Of a stretch of 64,000 nt of DNA, positions 17,892 to 26,117 are shown one piece after another. This DNA comes from JAKPBU01 sp964425695 (lineage in GTDB: Bacteria > Pseudomonadota > Gammaproteobacteria > Xanthomonadales > Xanthomonadaceae). The notes beneath the pieces are model-generated. The model was not told the DNA's origin and did no database searches. It saw nothing but the letters and a program-made list of their open reading frames with translations. The DNA lies in NCBI GenBank assembly GCA_964425695.1, contig CAYRNF010000003.1, positions 186,001 to 250,000 on the forward strand. Reading direction: 5' to 3'. The translations under genes were made by a program, and so were the position numbers. Numbering within the stretch: the stretch's first letter is position 1; every line of letters starts with the position of its first letter.

Positions 17892-18758
17892 ATGACCCAT
17901 ACGATCATCTCCCCGCGCGTCCACGATCTGGGCGGATTCGAAGTCCGCCGCGCGGTGCCGGCCGTGCAGGCGCGCAGCGTCGGCCCGTTCGTCTTCGTGG
18001 ACCACATGGGACCGGCGGTGTTCGAACCCGGCCGTGGAGTCGATGTGCGCCCCCACCCGCACATCGGCCTGGCCACGGTCACGTTCCTGTGGGCGGGCGC
18101 GTTGCGCCATCGCGACACGCTGGGCAGCCAGCAGGACATCGCGCCGGGCGACGTGAACTGGATGACCGCAGGGCGCGGCATCGCGCATTCCGAGCGCACC
18201 CCGCCGGATCCCCGCGCCAGCGGGCATGCGCTGCACGGCATGCAGACCTGGGTGGCGCTGCCGAGGCCGCACGAGGAGACGGCGCCCGCCTTCCATCACC
18301 ATCCGGCCGCAAGCCTGCCCGACCGCACCCATCGTGGCGCGCGGCTGCGGATCATCGCCGGCCGCGGGTTCGGGATGGAATCGCCGGTGCGGGTGTTCGC
18401 CGACACCTTCAACGTGGCCGTGGACCTGGACGCGGAGGCCGAACTCGAATTGCCCGCGGACGCGGTGGAGCGCAGCCTCTACGTGCTGGAAGGGCAGGCC
18501 CAGCTCGACGGCGCCGACATTCCCGCACGCCACCTGGTCCTGCTCGGGCGCGGCACGACGCCCCGGCTGCGTGCCCGCACGCCGGTGAAGGCGATGCTGA
18601 TGGGCGGGGAGCCGCTGGATGCGCCCCGGCACGTATGGTGGAACTTCGTGTCCAGCTCACGCGAGCGCATCGAGCAGGCCAGGCAGGACTGGCTGGCAGG
18701 CCGGTTCGGCCTGGTCCCCGGGGACGAGCAGGAGTTCATTCCGTTGCCGGAAAAGTGA
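17892..18758 (+). CDS. Pirin family protein
   Basis: 288 aa, bicupin. The pirin N-terminal cupin is clear: VGPFVFVDHMGPAVF, RPHPHIGLATVTFLWAG with metal-binding histidines, and DVNWMTAGRGIAHSERTPP. The C-terminal cupin starts near residue 175 (PVRVFADTFNVAVDL) and ends with the family WWNFVSSSRERIEQA. Bacterial pirins bind Fe(II) and some act as quercetin dioxygenases or bind pyruvate dehydrogenase; which applies here cannot be told. Start ATG at 17892 gives the expected N-terminus. Likely cytoplasmic. Confidence 0.93.
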   Translation: MTHTIISPRVHDLGGFEVRRAVPAVQARSVGPFVFVDHMGPAVFEPGRGVDVRPHPHIGLATVTFLWAGALRHRDTLGSQQDIAPGDVNWMTAGRGIAHSERTPPDPRASGHALHGMQTWVALPRPHEETAPAFHHHPAASLPDRTHRGARLRIIAGRGFGMESPVRVFADTFNVAVDLDAEAELELPADAVERSLYVLEGQAQLDGADIPARHLVLLGRGTTPRLRARTPVKAMLMGGEPLDAPRHVWWNFVSSSRERIEQARQDWLAGRFGLVPGDEQEFIPLPEK

Positions 18759-18834
18759 CGCAGGTCACGGAATGGGTGGGTCAGCCGACGCACTATCGGC
18801 TCGCGGCCCATGTGCGCCGCCCAGGGGACAACTC

Positions 18835-19281
18835 ATGAACCGGTACTTGCCCATCGCATTGGCGATGTTCGCGATGCTGCCGCTGTGCGCCCAGGCGCAG
18901 ACGGCCTCCAACTGCCCCGCCCTTCCGGCCGATTCCGGCCTGAGGTGGGAACTGCTCGACGGACCGGGATTCCTGTTCTGCAAGGCGCTGCGCGAGGACG
19001 GCAGCGAGGCCTTCGCCGTGACCCTCAGCCGCAGCAGCCCGTTCAAGCCCAGCCGCAGCAACCGCGAGGAAGAGGGCCGCATCGACGGACGGCCGATCTA
19101 CTGGTACGCCAGCGAGATCGCAGGCCGCGACAACGAGGTGGCGCGCGAAACGCTGGTGGACGTGGAAGGCGGCAACGTGGCCCACATCAGCCTGCGAGCG
19201 CCCGATCGCGCCCGCGCCGACGAGGCCATGCAGCAGGTGCAGTCGCTGACGTTCCGCGACGCACGGCTGAGCAGCAACTAA
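18835..19281 (+). CDS. Small secreted protein, unknown function
   Basis: 148 aa. AGGGGA precedes the ATG at 18835. A Sec signal peptide (MNRYLPIALAMFAMLPL, cleaved after CAQA near residue 20) leads to a domain with two cysteines (NCPALP and FCKAL) that can pair. The remainder is charged and beta-rich with no known motif (IYWYASEIAGRDNEVARETLVDVEGG suggests a single compact sheet; only part is quoted in order). It lies 76 bases after pirin and may be independently transcribed. A strong hairpin follows. Confidence 0.7.
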   Translation: MNRYLPIALAMFAMLPLCAQAQTASNCPALPADSGLRWELLDGPGFLFCKALREDGSEAFAVTLSRSSPFKPSRSNREEEGRIDGRPIYWYASEIAGRDNEVARETLVDVEGGNVAHISLRAPDRARADEAMQQVQSLTFRDARLSSN

Positions 19282-19297
19282 CGCGCAGTCGTATCGC

Positions 19298-19326
19298 GCA
19301 GCCCGGCGCGATCCGCGCCGGGCTGC
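19298..19326. terminator. Strong hairpin between convergent genes
   Basis: A perfect 13-bp stem (GCAGCCCGGCGCG / CGCGCCGGGCTGC) with a 3-base loop lies 16 bases after the stop at 19281 and 14 bases from the opposing stop at 19341. There is no T-run, so it may be a GC-rich bidirectional terminator or an mRNA 3' stabiliser. Confidence 0.6.
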
Positions 19327-19340
19327 GGCATGTGCTGGGC

Positions 19341-19988
19341 TCAGGCGCCGGACGACCCCGGCCGACGATAGTGCACGGTCCGCGGCCGGATCGACTTGGC
19401 GCGGCTGCGCCGGATCGTCCACACGGTGGCCGGGGGCACGTTGCGCAGCACCAGCGCGCCACGGCGCGCGCTGAAGCCCAGTTCCAGCAGCAGGGCTTCG
19501 TTGACCGGCGACATCGGCCCGTAGGTGAACTGCACCATCACGCCATCGGCCTCCATGCAGGCGAAGGCCGACTGCAGGATCGCCGACTGCGCGTCGCGAC
19601 TCATCGCCAGCAGTCCGAGGCCGGACACCACCGCGTCGGCAGGACCGGCGTCGAGGTAACCGCAGGCCTGGGCCAGTTCCGCCGTGCGGACCGCATCGCC
19701 CTGCACCACGCGCACGTCGCCGAAGCGCGTGCGCAGCTGCGCGTGCAGCGCGCCGTTGAGTTCCAGCACCAGCAGGTCGTGGGCCGCGGTACCGGCATCG
19801 CGCAGGGCCTGGGTGATGGCGCCCGTGCCGCCGCCCAACTCGATCACACGGCAGCCGGGCCGCGGCAGTTCCGCCAGCACGGCGGCAGCCAGTTCGGGAC
19901 TCGAGGGCACGACCGCCGCGGTCTGCACCGGATTGCGCAGCCACTGCCGGAAGAAGGCCAGGCGCTGCGAGGTGGGACGGCTCGACAT
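19341..19988 (-). CDS. Class I SAM-dependent methyltransferase (PmtA-like)
   Basis: 215 aa. It starts SQRLAFFRQWLRNPVQTAAVVPSS, the N-terminal amphipathic pattern of the phospholipid N-methyltransferase / rRNA-adenine-dimethylase-like group, followed by SAM motif I VIELGGGTGAITQAL and acidic motif II LLVLELNGALHAQL. In characterised relatives this makes phosphatidylcholine precursors from phosphatidylethanolamine at the membrane, but the C-terminal basic tail (RRSRAKSIRPRTVHYRR) leaves an RNA substrate possible. The ATG at 19997 (MGGMSS) is an alternative start; neither has a strong ribosome site. Confidence 0.78.
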   Translation of the reverse strand: MSSRPTSQRLAFFRQWLRNPVQTAAVVPSSPELAAAVLAELPRPGCRVIELGGGTGAITQALRDAGTAAHDLLVLELNGALHAQLRTRFGDVRVVQGDAVRTAELAQACGYLDAGPADAVVSGLGLLAMSRDAQSAILQSAFACMEADGVMVQFTYGPMSPVNEALLLELGFSARRGALVLRNVPPATVWTIRRSRAKSIRPRTVHYRRPGSSGA

Positions 19989-20062
19989 GCCGCCCATGAT
20001 GCGCCGCGCGGCGCAGGAAAGGGTGAAGCCTTCGCTAACCGCGGCGCGGTCGAAACGGCCGA

Positions 20063-22201
20063 TCAGGCGCGGGTCAGCCGCCAGCAGCGGTGGATGCGCG
20101 GATCGCGCGCGAAATCCGGCGCGATGGTGGACGCGCTGATGTCCTGCACCCGCGCGAACTGCGACACGGCGGCCTCGTCCATGCGGAAGCGGCGGTAGTT
20201 GTTGGAGAAGTACAGCACGCCGTCGCGCGACAGCCGCGCGGTCGCCGCGCGCAGCAGCCGCACGTGTTCGCGCTGTACGTCGAAATCGCCGGCACGCTTG
20301 GAATTGGAGAACGTCGGCGGGTCGCAGAACACCAGGTCGTACTCGCCGTGGTCGGCTTCCAGCCAGGCCATGGCGTCCGCCTGCGCGATGCGGTGGCGGG
20401 TGCCGCCGATGCCGTTGCCGCGCAGGTTGTCGGCCAGCCATTCCAGGTACGTCGCCGACAGATCCACGCTGGTGGTGGTGGCCGCGCCGCCCACCGCGGC
20501 GTGCACGGTGGCCGCCCCGGTGTAGCAGAACAGGTTGAGGAACCGCACGCCGTGCGCCTCCTGCGCGATGCGCAAACGCAGCGGGCGGTGGTCCAGGAAC
20601 AGGCCGGTATCGAGGTAATCGAACAGGTTCACCTGCAGCGTGGCGTCGCCTTCGCGCACGGTCAGGAACTCGCCGCGATGGTCGAAGCGGCCGTACTTCG
20701 ATCCGCCCTTGCCCACCGAGCGCGTCTTCAGCGCCACGCGTTCCTTCGGCAGCCCGAACACGTCGCGCGCGGCCAGCAGCAGGTCGGAGAGGCGTCGCCG
20801 CGCCAGTTCCACCGGCACGTCGGCGGGCGCGGCGTATTCCTGCACGTGCAGCCAGGCTGCGCCGTCCGGATGCGACCGGTACACGTCGATGGCGGCCGCG
20901 TACTCGGGGATGTCCGCGTCGTAGGCGCGCCAGCAGGTCACGTCCCCGCGCTCGCGCCACGACTTCAGCTTCGCCACGTTCTTGCGCAGCCGGTTGGCCA
21001 CCATCTGCGCGCCTTCCGGCAATGCGCGCGGCTCTGCGGACACGCGTGCCGGCGGCGACACCGGGTCCGCGACCAGCAGCGTGCATTCGATCGCGCCGTT
21101 GAACACGCGATAGGTCTTGCGCGCGCGCAGGCCGGTGGCGAAGGCGAGTTCCGCATCGCCACACAGCAGGCTCGCGCCCCACTGCGGCGTCTCGCGGCGC
21201 AGCGCGTCGCCCAGCGCGCGGTACAGCGCGGCGTCCGCGGCCAGCCGTGCGTCGTAGGGCGGGTTGCAGGCGACCAGGCCGGCAGCCGGCGCGTGCACCG
21301 ACAGGCGTGCCACATCGGCGACGGCCAGGTCCAGCGCCGCATCCACGCCGGCAGCCTGCGCGTTCGCGCGCGCGGCGTGCACGGCGTGCGGATCCACGTC
21401 GCGGCCGATGAAGCAGGCGCGCAGCGCGGCGCGGCCGGCCTGCGCGCGCCGGCCGGCATCCTCGAGCAGCGTGGCCCACGCCGCGTCGTCGAAGCCTTTC
21501 CAGCGCGTCGGCGGCGCGTCGGCATGGCGCAGCAGGCCCGGCGCCACGTCCGCGGCGATCAGCGCGCCTTCGATGAGCAACGTGCCGCTGCCGCACATGG
21601 GATCCAGCAGCGCGCCGCCTTCGCGGTAGCGGCGAAGCCAGTCGCCGCGCAGCAGCACCGCGCAGGCCAAGGTTTCCTTCAGCGGCGCCTCGCCCTGCAC
21701 GCGCCGCCAGCCGCGTCGATGCATGCCGCCGCCGGAAAGGTCGATGGAGACGATGGCGCGCCCCTTGCGCACCACCAGGTCGATGCGCACCTGCGGAGAC
21801 TCGACATCCACGTCGGGACGCGCGCCGACGGTGTCGCGCATGCGGTCCACCACGGCGTCCTTGACCCGCTGCGCCGCATAACGTCCATGGGTCACGGCGC
21901 TGCCGGACACGTGCGCATCCACGGCGATGGTGTGGGCGGGATCCAGGTGCGTTTCCCACGCGATCGCGTGCGCGCCCTGGTACAACGCGTGTTCGTCCGC
22001 GCAGTCGAACTCCGCAAGCGGCCACAGCACCCGACTGGCCAGGCGCGACCACAGCACCGCGCGCTGCGCGTCGTGCAGGCTGCCTTCGACATTCACGCCG
22101 GCGATGGCCGCCGTGGCACGGGGGCAGCCCAGTGCCAGCAGCTCGTCGACGAGCAGGTATTCCAGCCCCTTGCCGCAGGCCGCGAAGAAGCGCGAAGTCA
22201 T
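20063..22201 (-). CDS. rlmL: Bifunctional 23S rRNA methyltransferase RlmKL
   Basis: 712 aa, close to the E. coli length. N-terminal THUMP domain (about 45-160), N2-methyltransferase (RlmL) domain with LLDPMCGSGTLLIEGA and catalytic NPPY motif in GLVACNPPYDARL, then the C-terminal N7-methyltransferase (RlmK) half with VRFLNLFCYTGAATVHAAVG and FCDPPTFSNSKR. It modifies G2445 and G2069 of 23S rRNA. The start MTSRFFAACGKGLEYLL is typical. It ends 74 bases ahead of the PmtA-like gene and follows the small hydrolase gene by 10 bases, so these minus-strand genes are probably co-transcribed. Confidence 0.96.
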   Translation of the reverse strand: MTSRFFAACGKGLEYLLVDELLALGCPRATAAIAGVNVEGSLHDAQRAVLWSRLASRVLWPLAEFDCADEHALYQGAHAIAWETHLDPAHTIAVDAHVSGSAVTHGRYAAQRVKDAVVDRMRDTVGARPDVDVESPQVRIDLVVRKGRAIVSIDLSGGGMHRRGWRRVQGEAPLKETLACAVLLRGDWLRRYREGGALLDPMCGSGTLLIEGALIAADVAPGLLRHADAPPTRWKGFDDAAWATLLEDAGRRAQAGRAALRACFIGRDVDPHAVHAARANAQAAGVDAALDLAVADVARLSVHAPAAGLVACNPPYDARLAADAALYRALGDALRRETPQWGASLLCGDAELAFATGLRARKTYRVFNGAIECTLLVADPVSPPARVSAEPRALPEGAQMVANRLRKNVAKLKSWRERGDVTCWRAYDADIPEYAAAIDVYRSHPDGAAWLHVQEYAAPADVPVELARRRLSDLLLAARDVFGLPKERVALKTRSVGKGGSKYGRFDHRGEFLTVREGDATLQVNLFDYLDTGLFLDHRPLRLRIAQEAHGVRFLNLFCYTGAATVHAAVGGAATTTSVDLSATYLEWLADNLRGNGIGGTRHRIAQADAMAWLEADHGEYDLVFCDPPTFSNSKRAGDFDVQREHVRLLRAATARLSRDGVLYFSNNYRRFRMDEAAVSQFARVQDISASTIAPDFARDPRIHRCWRLTRA

Positions 22202-22211
22202 CGCCGGGCCC

Positions 22212-22739
22212 CTACAGCGCGCGCAGCAGTTCGGCGAACGCAGCCGCGGCCGTGCCGGCATGCGTCGCCAGGCGGTGGCCGTCGTCGACCATCAGCAGCC
22301 GCGCCTTGCGCTGCTGCGCCCAGGCGGCGACGCCGCGCGCGGGGATCAGTTCGTCGTCCCAGCCATGCACCACGCTCAGCGGCACCGGCGCGGCGTCCAG
22401 CGGCGGCAGCGGGCCCATCAGCAGCGGCGGCGCCATCAGGAACAGGCCCTGGACCGGGACCTGCAGCGACACGCGCGCGGAGATGTACGAGCCCAGGCTG
22501 GAACCGGCCAGCACCAGCGGGCCGCGCGCGGCGGCGGCTTGCGCCAACGCCAGCAGGCGCGCCTGGCGTGCGCGGACATCGCCCAGCTGGCCCGCGTCGC
22601 GCATCGCGTCCAGGTCGGTGTAGTCGGGGCGCTCGTGCGTCCAGCCCTGCTCCGCTGCGGCCTGGGCCAGCGCGACGACCTTGGTGGCGTCCGGACCGCT
22701 CTCGAACCCGTGCGACAGGATGCAGTGGCCGCGGCTCAC
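22212..22739 (-). CDS. Small alpha/beta hydrolase
   Basis: 175 aa from a GTG at 22739 that overlaps the stop of the MOSC gene (GTGA). The core is complete: CILSHGFESGPDATK with the HGF oxyanion turn, nucleophile elbow GSSLGS with S81, an acid in VVHGWDDELIP and a histidine in VDDGHRL. The lid is minimal. Such short hydrolases are mostly uncharacterised esterases. No signal peptide; cytoplasmic. Confidence 0.82.
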   Translation of the reverse strand: MSRGHCILSHGFESGPDATKVVALAQAAAEQGWTHERPDYTDLDAMRDAGQLGDVRARQARLLALAQAAAARGPLVLAGSSLGSYISARVSLQVPVQGLFLMAPPLLMGPLPPLDAAPVPLSVVHGWDDELIPARGVAAWAQQRKARLLMVDDGHRLATHAGTAAAAFAELLRAL

Positions 22740-23248
22740 GCGGCCTCGCCGTCTTCCACGGCCGCCACCGCGTCGCCCAGGCGCAGCGTGCCGCCGCGCA
22801 CGATGCGCGCACAGATGCCGCCGTGCCCGCGCATCGCGTTGTAGCCGCCGGCGCCCAGCGCGGCTTCCATGCGCGAACACGGATCGCAGGGACCGGTGCC
22901 TTCCAGGACCACGTCGCCGATGCGGAAGCGGCGGTCCTTGAGCGCGATCAGCGGGATGCCCGAGACCACCACGTTGCGGCGCAGCGTCGCCGCGTCCACC
23001 GCGCCGTGCCCGCTCAGCGCCGCGATGGCGGCCAGGTGCTCGGCCTGGATCAGGGTGATGCCGCGCTTGCCGCTGGCGCTCGCATAGCGGTCGCCGAGCA
23101 GGCCGCGGCCGTCCACGGCATCCGCCGCGTCCACTTGGCGCATGGCGACATCGCGCGCCGGACGCAGCCCGATCCACTCCACGCGACCCGCGCGCGGCAG
23201 TTGCGCGAACAGGCGTGCGAGTTCGGAACCGGGTGCGGGACGTGCCAT
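22736..23248 (-). CDS. MOSC domain-containing protein
   Basis: 170 aa. The MOSC (molybdenum cofactor sulfurase C-terminal) signature is present: GLLGDRYASASGKRGITLIQAEHLAAI, then LRRNVVVSGIPLIALKDRRFRIGDVVLEGTGPCDPCSRM with the conserved cysteine. It lacks the beta-barrel N-terminal and 3-alpha parts of YiiM. Relatives bind molybdenum cofactor or transfer sulfur or reduce N-hydroxylated bases. It is divergent from the amidase gene (22-bp gap, so promoters must overlap coding sequence) and coupled to the hydrolase downstream. Confidence 0.85.
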   Translation of the reverse strand: MARPAPGSELARLFAQLPRAGRVEWIGLRPARDVAMRQVDAADAVDGRGLLGDRYASASGKRGITLIQAEHLAAIAALSGHGAVDAATLRRNVVVSGIPLIALKDRRFRIGDVVLEGTGPCDPCSRMEAALGAGGYNAMRGHGGICARIVRGGTLRLGDAVAAVEDGEAA

Positions 23249-23270
23249 GCGCGAATGCTAGCATCGGGGC

Positions 23271-23837
23271 ATGTCGCAGCCCGGCCCGCCGATCCTCGTA
23301 GCCCCGCTGTCCTACGAGGCAAAGCTCGAGGCGCGCGATCCGTCCGACATCGACCTGGTGGTGGTCCATTGCACCGAACTGCCGGACCTGGCCACCGCGC
23401 GCGCCTACGGCGAGCGCGTGCTGCATGCGGCGTCCGGCACCGGCAACAGCGGCCATTTCTACATCGACCGCGACGGCAGCACGCACCGCTGGGTAGGCGT
23501 GGATCGCGTGGCCCACCACGTGCGCGGCCACAACCCGCGTTCGGTCGGCATCGAACTGGTCAACCGCGGGCGCTTTCCGGACTGGCTGGATTCGCGCCAC
23601 CAGACCATGCAGGAACCCTACCCCGCTGTCCAGATCGACGCGCTGGTCGCGCTGCTGGGCTGGCTGCGCACGCGGCTGCCGGCGTTGACGCGGATCGCAG
23701 GGCACGAGGACCTGGACACCGACCTGGTGGAAGCCAGCGACGATCCCGCCCTGCGCGTGCACCGCAAGCGCGATCCGGGCCCGCTGTTCCCGTGGGCGCA
23801 GGTGCTCGAAGCCGTGCCGCTGTCGCGGATTCCGTAG
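23271..23837 (+). CDS. N-acetylmuramoyl-L-alanine amidase (AmpD/Amidase_2 type)
   Basis: 188 aa with no signal peptide. Amidase_2 fold landmarks: IDLVVVHCTEL (zinc ligand His), GNSGHFYIDRDGSTHRWV, VAHHVRGHN, SVGIELVN and IAGHEDLDTD (second His and the acidic residue), ending HRKRDPGPLF. The absence of an export signal fits an AmpD-like role in cutting 1,6-anhydro-muropeptides during peptidoglycan recycling, which in related bacteria links to beta-lactamase induction. Only functional data could separate AmpD from other cytosolic amidases. Confidence 0.88.
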   Translation: MSQPGPPILVAPLSYEAKLEARDPSDIDLVVVHCTELPDLATARAYGERVLHAASGTGNSGHFYIDRDGSTHRWVGVDRVAHHVRGHNPRSVGIELVNRGRFPDWLDSRHQTMQEPYPAVQIDALVALLGWLRTRLPALTRIAGHEDLDTDLVEASDDPALRVHRKRDPGPLFPWAQVLEAVPLSRIP

Positions 23838-23949
23838 GGCGGTCCCCTGCCCGCCCTCGCGCGACGCGGGTTGCCAAGAACAGCGGGCAGGCGCCAACCG
23901 GTCGTTTCTCGCGCGGCGGGGCCGCGCGGTGCCAGGAGTGGGCGCGCCC

Positions 23950-23955
23950 TACAAT
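23950..23955 (+). promoter_or_regulatory. Candidate -10 element for tesB
   Basis: TACAAT matches the -10 consensus at five of six positions. If used, transcription starts near 23962, which would exclude the in-frame ATG at 23954 and support the start at 23984 with a leader of about 22 bases. No good -35 is visible. Confidence 0.4.
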
Positions 23956-23983
23956 GGCAGCGATTCCCTCGCCCCCGCACCGC

Positions 23984-24892
23984 ATGACGTCCCCCGTTTC
24001 CGAACTGATCGAACTGCTGTCGCTGGAGCGGCTCGAGGACAACCTGTTCCGCGGCCAGAGCCGCGATATCGGCACCAAGTACGTGTTCGGCGGACAGGTG
24101 CTGGGCCAGGCGCTTTCGGCCGCGCAGGCCACGCTCGAGGTCGACCCGGCGCAGGGCGTGTCCGCGCGCACCGCGCACTCGCTGCACGCCTACTTCCTGC
24201 GCGCGGGCGACATCGCCGCGCCGATCGTGTACGACGTGGACCGCACCCGCGATGGCGGCACGTTCTCGGTGCGGCGGGTGAGCGCGATCCAGCACGGCAA
24301 GGTGATCTTCTTCTGCGCCGCGTCGTTCCAGGAAACCGAGGACGGCGCGGAGCACCAGGTGTCGATGCCGGAAGTGCCCGGGCCCGAGGACATCGAGCCC
24401 GCGCATTCGGTGCCCGATGAGGTGCTGGCGAAACTGCCCACCAAGGTGCAGCGCTGGCTCAGCCGGACCGGCCCGTTCGAATTCCGCCACGTCTACCCGC
24501 GCGACGAGCTGAAGCCGCCCAAGCGTCCGCCCTACCAGCAGGTGTGGTTCCGCCTGGCCGAGAAGGTGGGCGACGCGCCCGAGCTGCAGCGCGCGCTGCT
24601 CGCCTATGCCAGCGATTTCCAGCTGCTGGGCACGGCCACGTTTCCGCACGGCATCAGCTACTACCAGCCCAACGTGCAGATGGCCTCGCTGGACCATGCG
24701 CTGTGGTTCCACCGGCCGTTCCGCGCGGACGACTGGCTGCTGTATTCCATCGACAGCCCCAGCGCGCAGTCCTCGCGCGGGCTGGCGCGCGGCATGATCT
24801 ACGACCGCAGCGGGCGGCTGGTGGCCAGCACCGCGCAGGAAGGCCTGATCCGCGTGGTCAAGGACGTCGCGCCGGCGCGCGGGCAAGGCTGA
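23984..24892 (+). CDS. tesB: Acyl-CoA thioesterase II
   Basis: 302 aa double hot-dog protein. The N-terminal hot-dog contains FRGQSRDIGTKYVFGGQVLGQAL and SLHAYFLRAGD; the C-terminal one contains LLAYASDFQLLGTA with the catalytic aspartate and MASLDHALWFHRPFRADDWLLY. It hydrolyses fatty acyl-CoAs of medium to long chain in the cytoplasm. An upstream ATG (23954) would add ten residues but overlaps the likely -10 element. The stop shares one base with the next ATG, so the DUF2007 gene is co-transcribed. Confidence 0.94.
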   Translation: MTSPVSELIELLSLERLEDNLFRGQSRDIGTKYVFGGQVLGQALSAAQATLEVDPAQGVSARTAHSLHAYFLRAGDIAAPIVYDVDRTRDGGTFSVRRVSAIQHGKVIFFCAASFQETEDGAEHQVSMPEVPGPEDIEPAHSVPDEVLAKLPTKVQRWLSRTGPFEFRHVYPRDELKPPKRPPYQQVWFRLAEKVGDAPELQRALLAYASDFQLLGTATFPHGISYYQPNVQMASLDHALWFHRPFRADDWLLYSIDSPSAQSSRGLARGMIYDRSGRLVASTAQEGLIRVVKDVAPARGQG

Positions 24893-25707
24893 TGCGCCAG
24901 GTCTTCACCAGCCAGCGCATCGAGAACGTCGAAGGCGTGGCCCGCATGCTGGAAGACGCCGGCGTGCAGGTGCGCATCACCAATGCGCGCTCGTATCGGG
25001 GCGCGATCCGCGGCAACTTCAGCTATCGCGAGCAGACCCGGCGCGGACCGCAGCCGGAAGTGTGGGTGTTGCGTTCCGAGGACTATCCGCGCGCGCGTCA
25101 GCTGCTGCGCGAGGCCGGCCTGGAACAGCGCGGGCACGCGGCCGGCGGCGGCTTCGCCGGTCCTTCGATGCATGGCGCCGGCGGCACAGGCCCGGTGGTG
25201 GCCCGGCGCAGGGCGTCGCGTGCGCGGCGCGGCGCGCTGATCGTGGTGGCGCTGGCGGTATCGGCAGGCTACTTCGGCATGCGCTGGGCCGCGTCGCGCG
25301 CGCCCGCCGCGGCACCTGCGGCAGGCGCTACGGTGCCGCGGGCGTCCGAGCTGATCGCCGACGCCAGCGCGATCCACCTGCAGGCCACCCCGCCGGCACT
25401 GGCGCAGATGCTGGTGGCGCGCAGCCTGCAGTCCGAACCCGCCGGCACGCAGGCCTGCGTCTCCATCGACGGCAGGCCCGCGCCTGCCGGGTTCGGGGAC
25501 CAGGCCCTGCGCCAGCGGCTCGTGACGGCCGAAGGCTGCCGGCAGGGCGCGCTGCGCATCGCGATCGACGAGTACCGCACCGACGGTTCCGGCGTGGGCA
25601 CGGTGCGCGTCGCCACCAGCGAGCGAACGTTGCAGACCCAGGTGCTGGAAGTGGAGCGCACCGGACTGGAGTGGCGCGTGCTGGATACCGTTCCGGCGGC
25701 GCAGTAG
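24892..25707 (+). CDS. DUF2007-like domain membrane protein
   Basis: 271 aa. Residues about 1-75 (MRQVFTSQRIENVEGVARML, EVWVLRSEDYPRARQLLREAGL) match the DUF2007 ferredoxin-like fold annotated as a putative signal-transducing domain. A Gly/Ala-rich basic linker leads to one membrane helix (about 110-125, GALIVVALAVSAGYFGMRWA) and a periplasmic C-terminal domain with two cysteines (TQACVSIDG, TAEGCRQG). It is translationally coupled to tesB. The combination of a cytoplasmic DUF2007 domain with a periplasmic domain suggests transmembrane signalling or quality control, which is inference only. Confidence 0.75.
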   Translation: MRQVFTSQRIENVEGVARMLEDAGVQVRITNARSYRGAIRGNFSYREQTRRGPQPEVWVLRSEDYPRARQLLREAGLEQRGHAAGGGFAGPSMHGAGGTGPVVARRRASRARRGALIVVALAVSAGYFGMRWAASRAPAAAPAAGATVPRASELIADASAIHLQATPPALAQMLVARSLQSEPAGTQACVSIDGRPAPAGFGDQALRQRLVTAEGCRQGALRIAIDEYRTDGSGVGTVRVATSERTLQTQVLEVERTGLEWRVLDTVPAAQ

Positions 25708-26117
25708 CGCTCCCGGACGCGTCCTGTCCCCAGGAAACGCCGCCATCCCGCGTGGGCGGGACTCAGGCAGGCCGGTCGGGACGACGCTGAGACAACGTCG
25801 TCATACGCGCAGCTTTTGATCGACGCAGCTCCGGTCAGGCGGCAGGCGGTCTTGACGCGCCGCGGACCGTCCTCCAGCGACTTCGCGGCAACGCTGCATG
25901 ACTGCCGTCATGCCCGCGACAGCAGAAGGCCTGTGTCTTCGCTCCTGAAGGACATGAAGACGATGGGGTCCCGCCGTCGCGGGAACGGCGGGCAAGAGCG
26001 GCCCGCTCGGCGTTGCCTTGGAGTCGCCGCCACCCACGATGCCGGATGCCCTGCGCTTCGCGCCGCGGCAGCGGCCCGCGTGTTTCCACGCGGGCCCGGC
26101 CGTGCCGCGCGCAGGTG
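25708..26117. other. 410-bp intergenic region with hairpins
   Basis: No convincing gene. It separates two convergent transcripts. A stem CCCGCCGT / ACGGCGGG (25970-25992) with a 7-base loop and the stronger hairpin at 26073-26096 are present; short open frames here have codon use unlike the neighbours and no ribosome site. Composition is slightly less GC-rich around 25800-25960 (GCTTTTGATCG, GACATGAAGACGATG), which may mark old inserted or decayed sequence. Confidence 0.45.
26073..26096 (-). terminator. Hairpin downstream of the EF-hand gene
   Basis: On the minus strand GGCCCGCGTG-GAAA-CACGCGGGCC is a perfect 10-bp stem with a GAAA tetraloop, 22 bases after the EF-hand stop. No T-run follows, so it is a weak terminator or a 3' stabilising hairpin. 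Confidence 0.5.

Noticed and set aside
20090..24892. A 1600-codon plus-strand open frame
   Set aside because: Antisense to rlmL, the small hydrolase and MOSC genes; only the tesB part at the end has family motifs.
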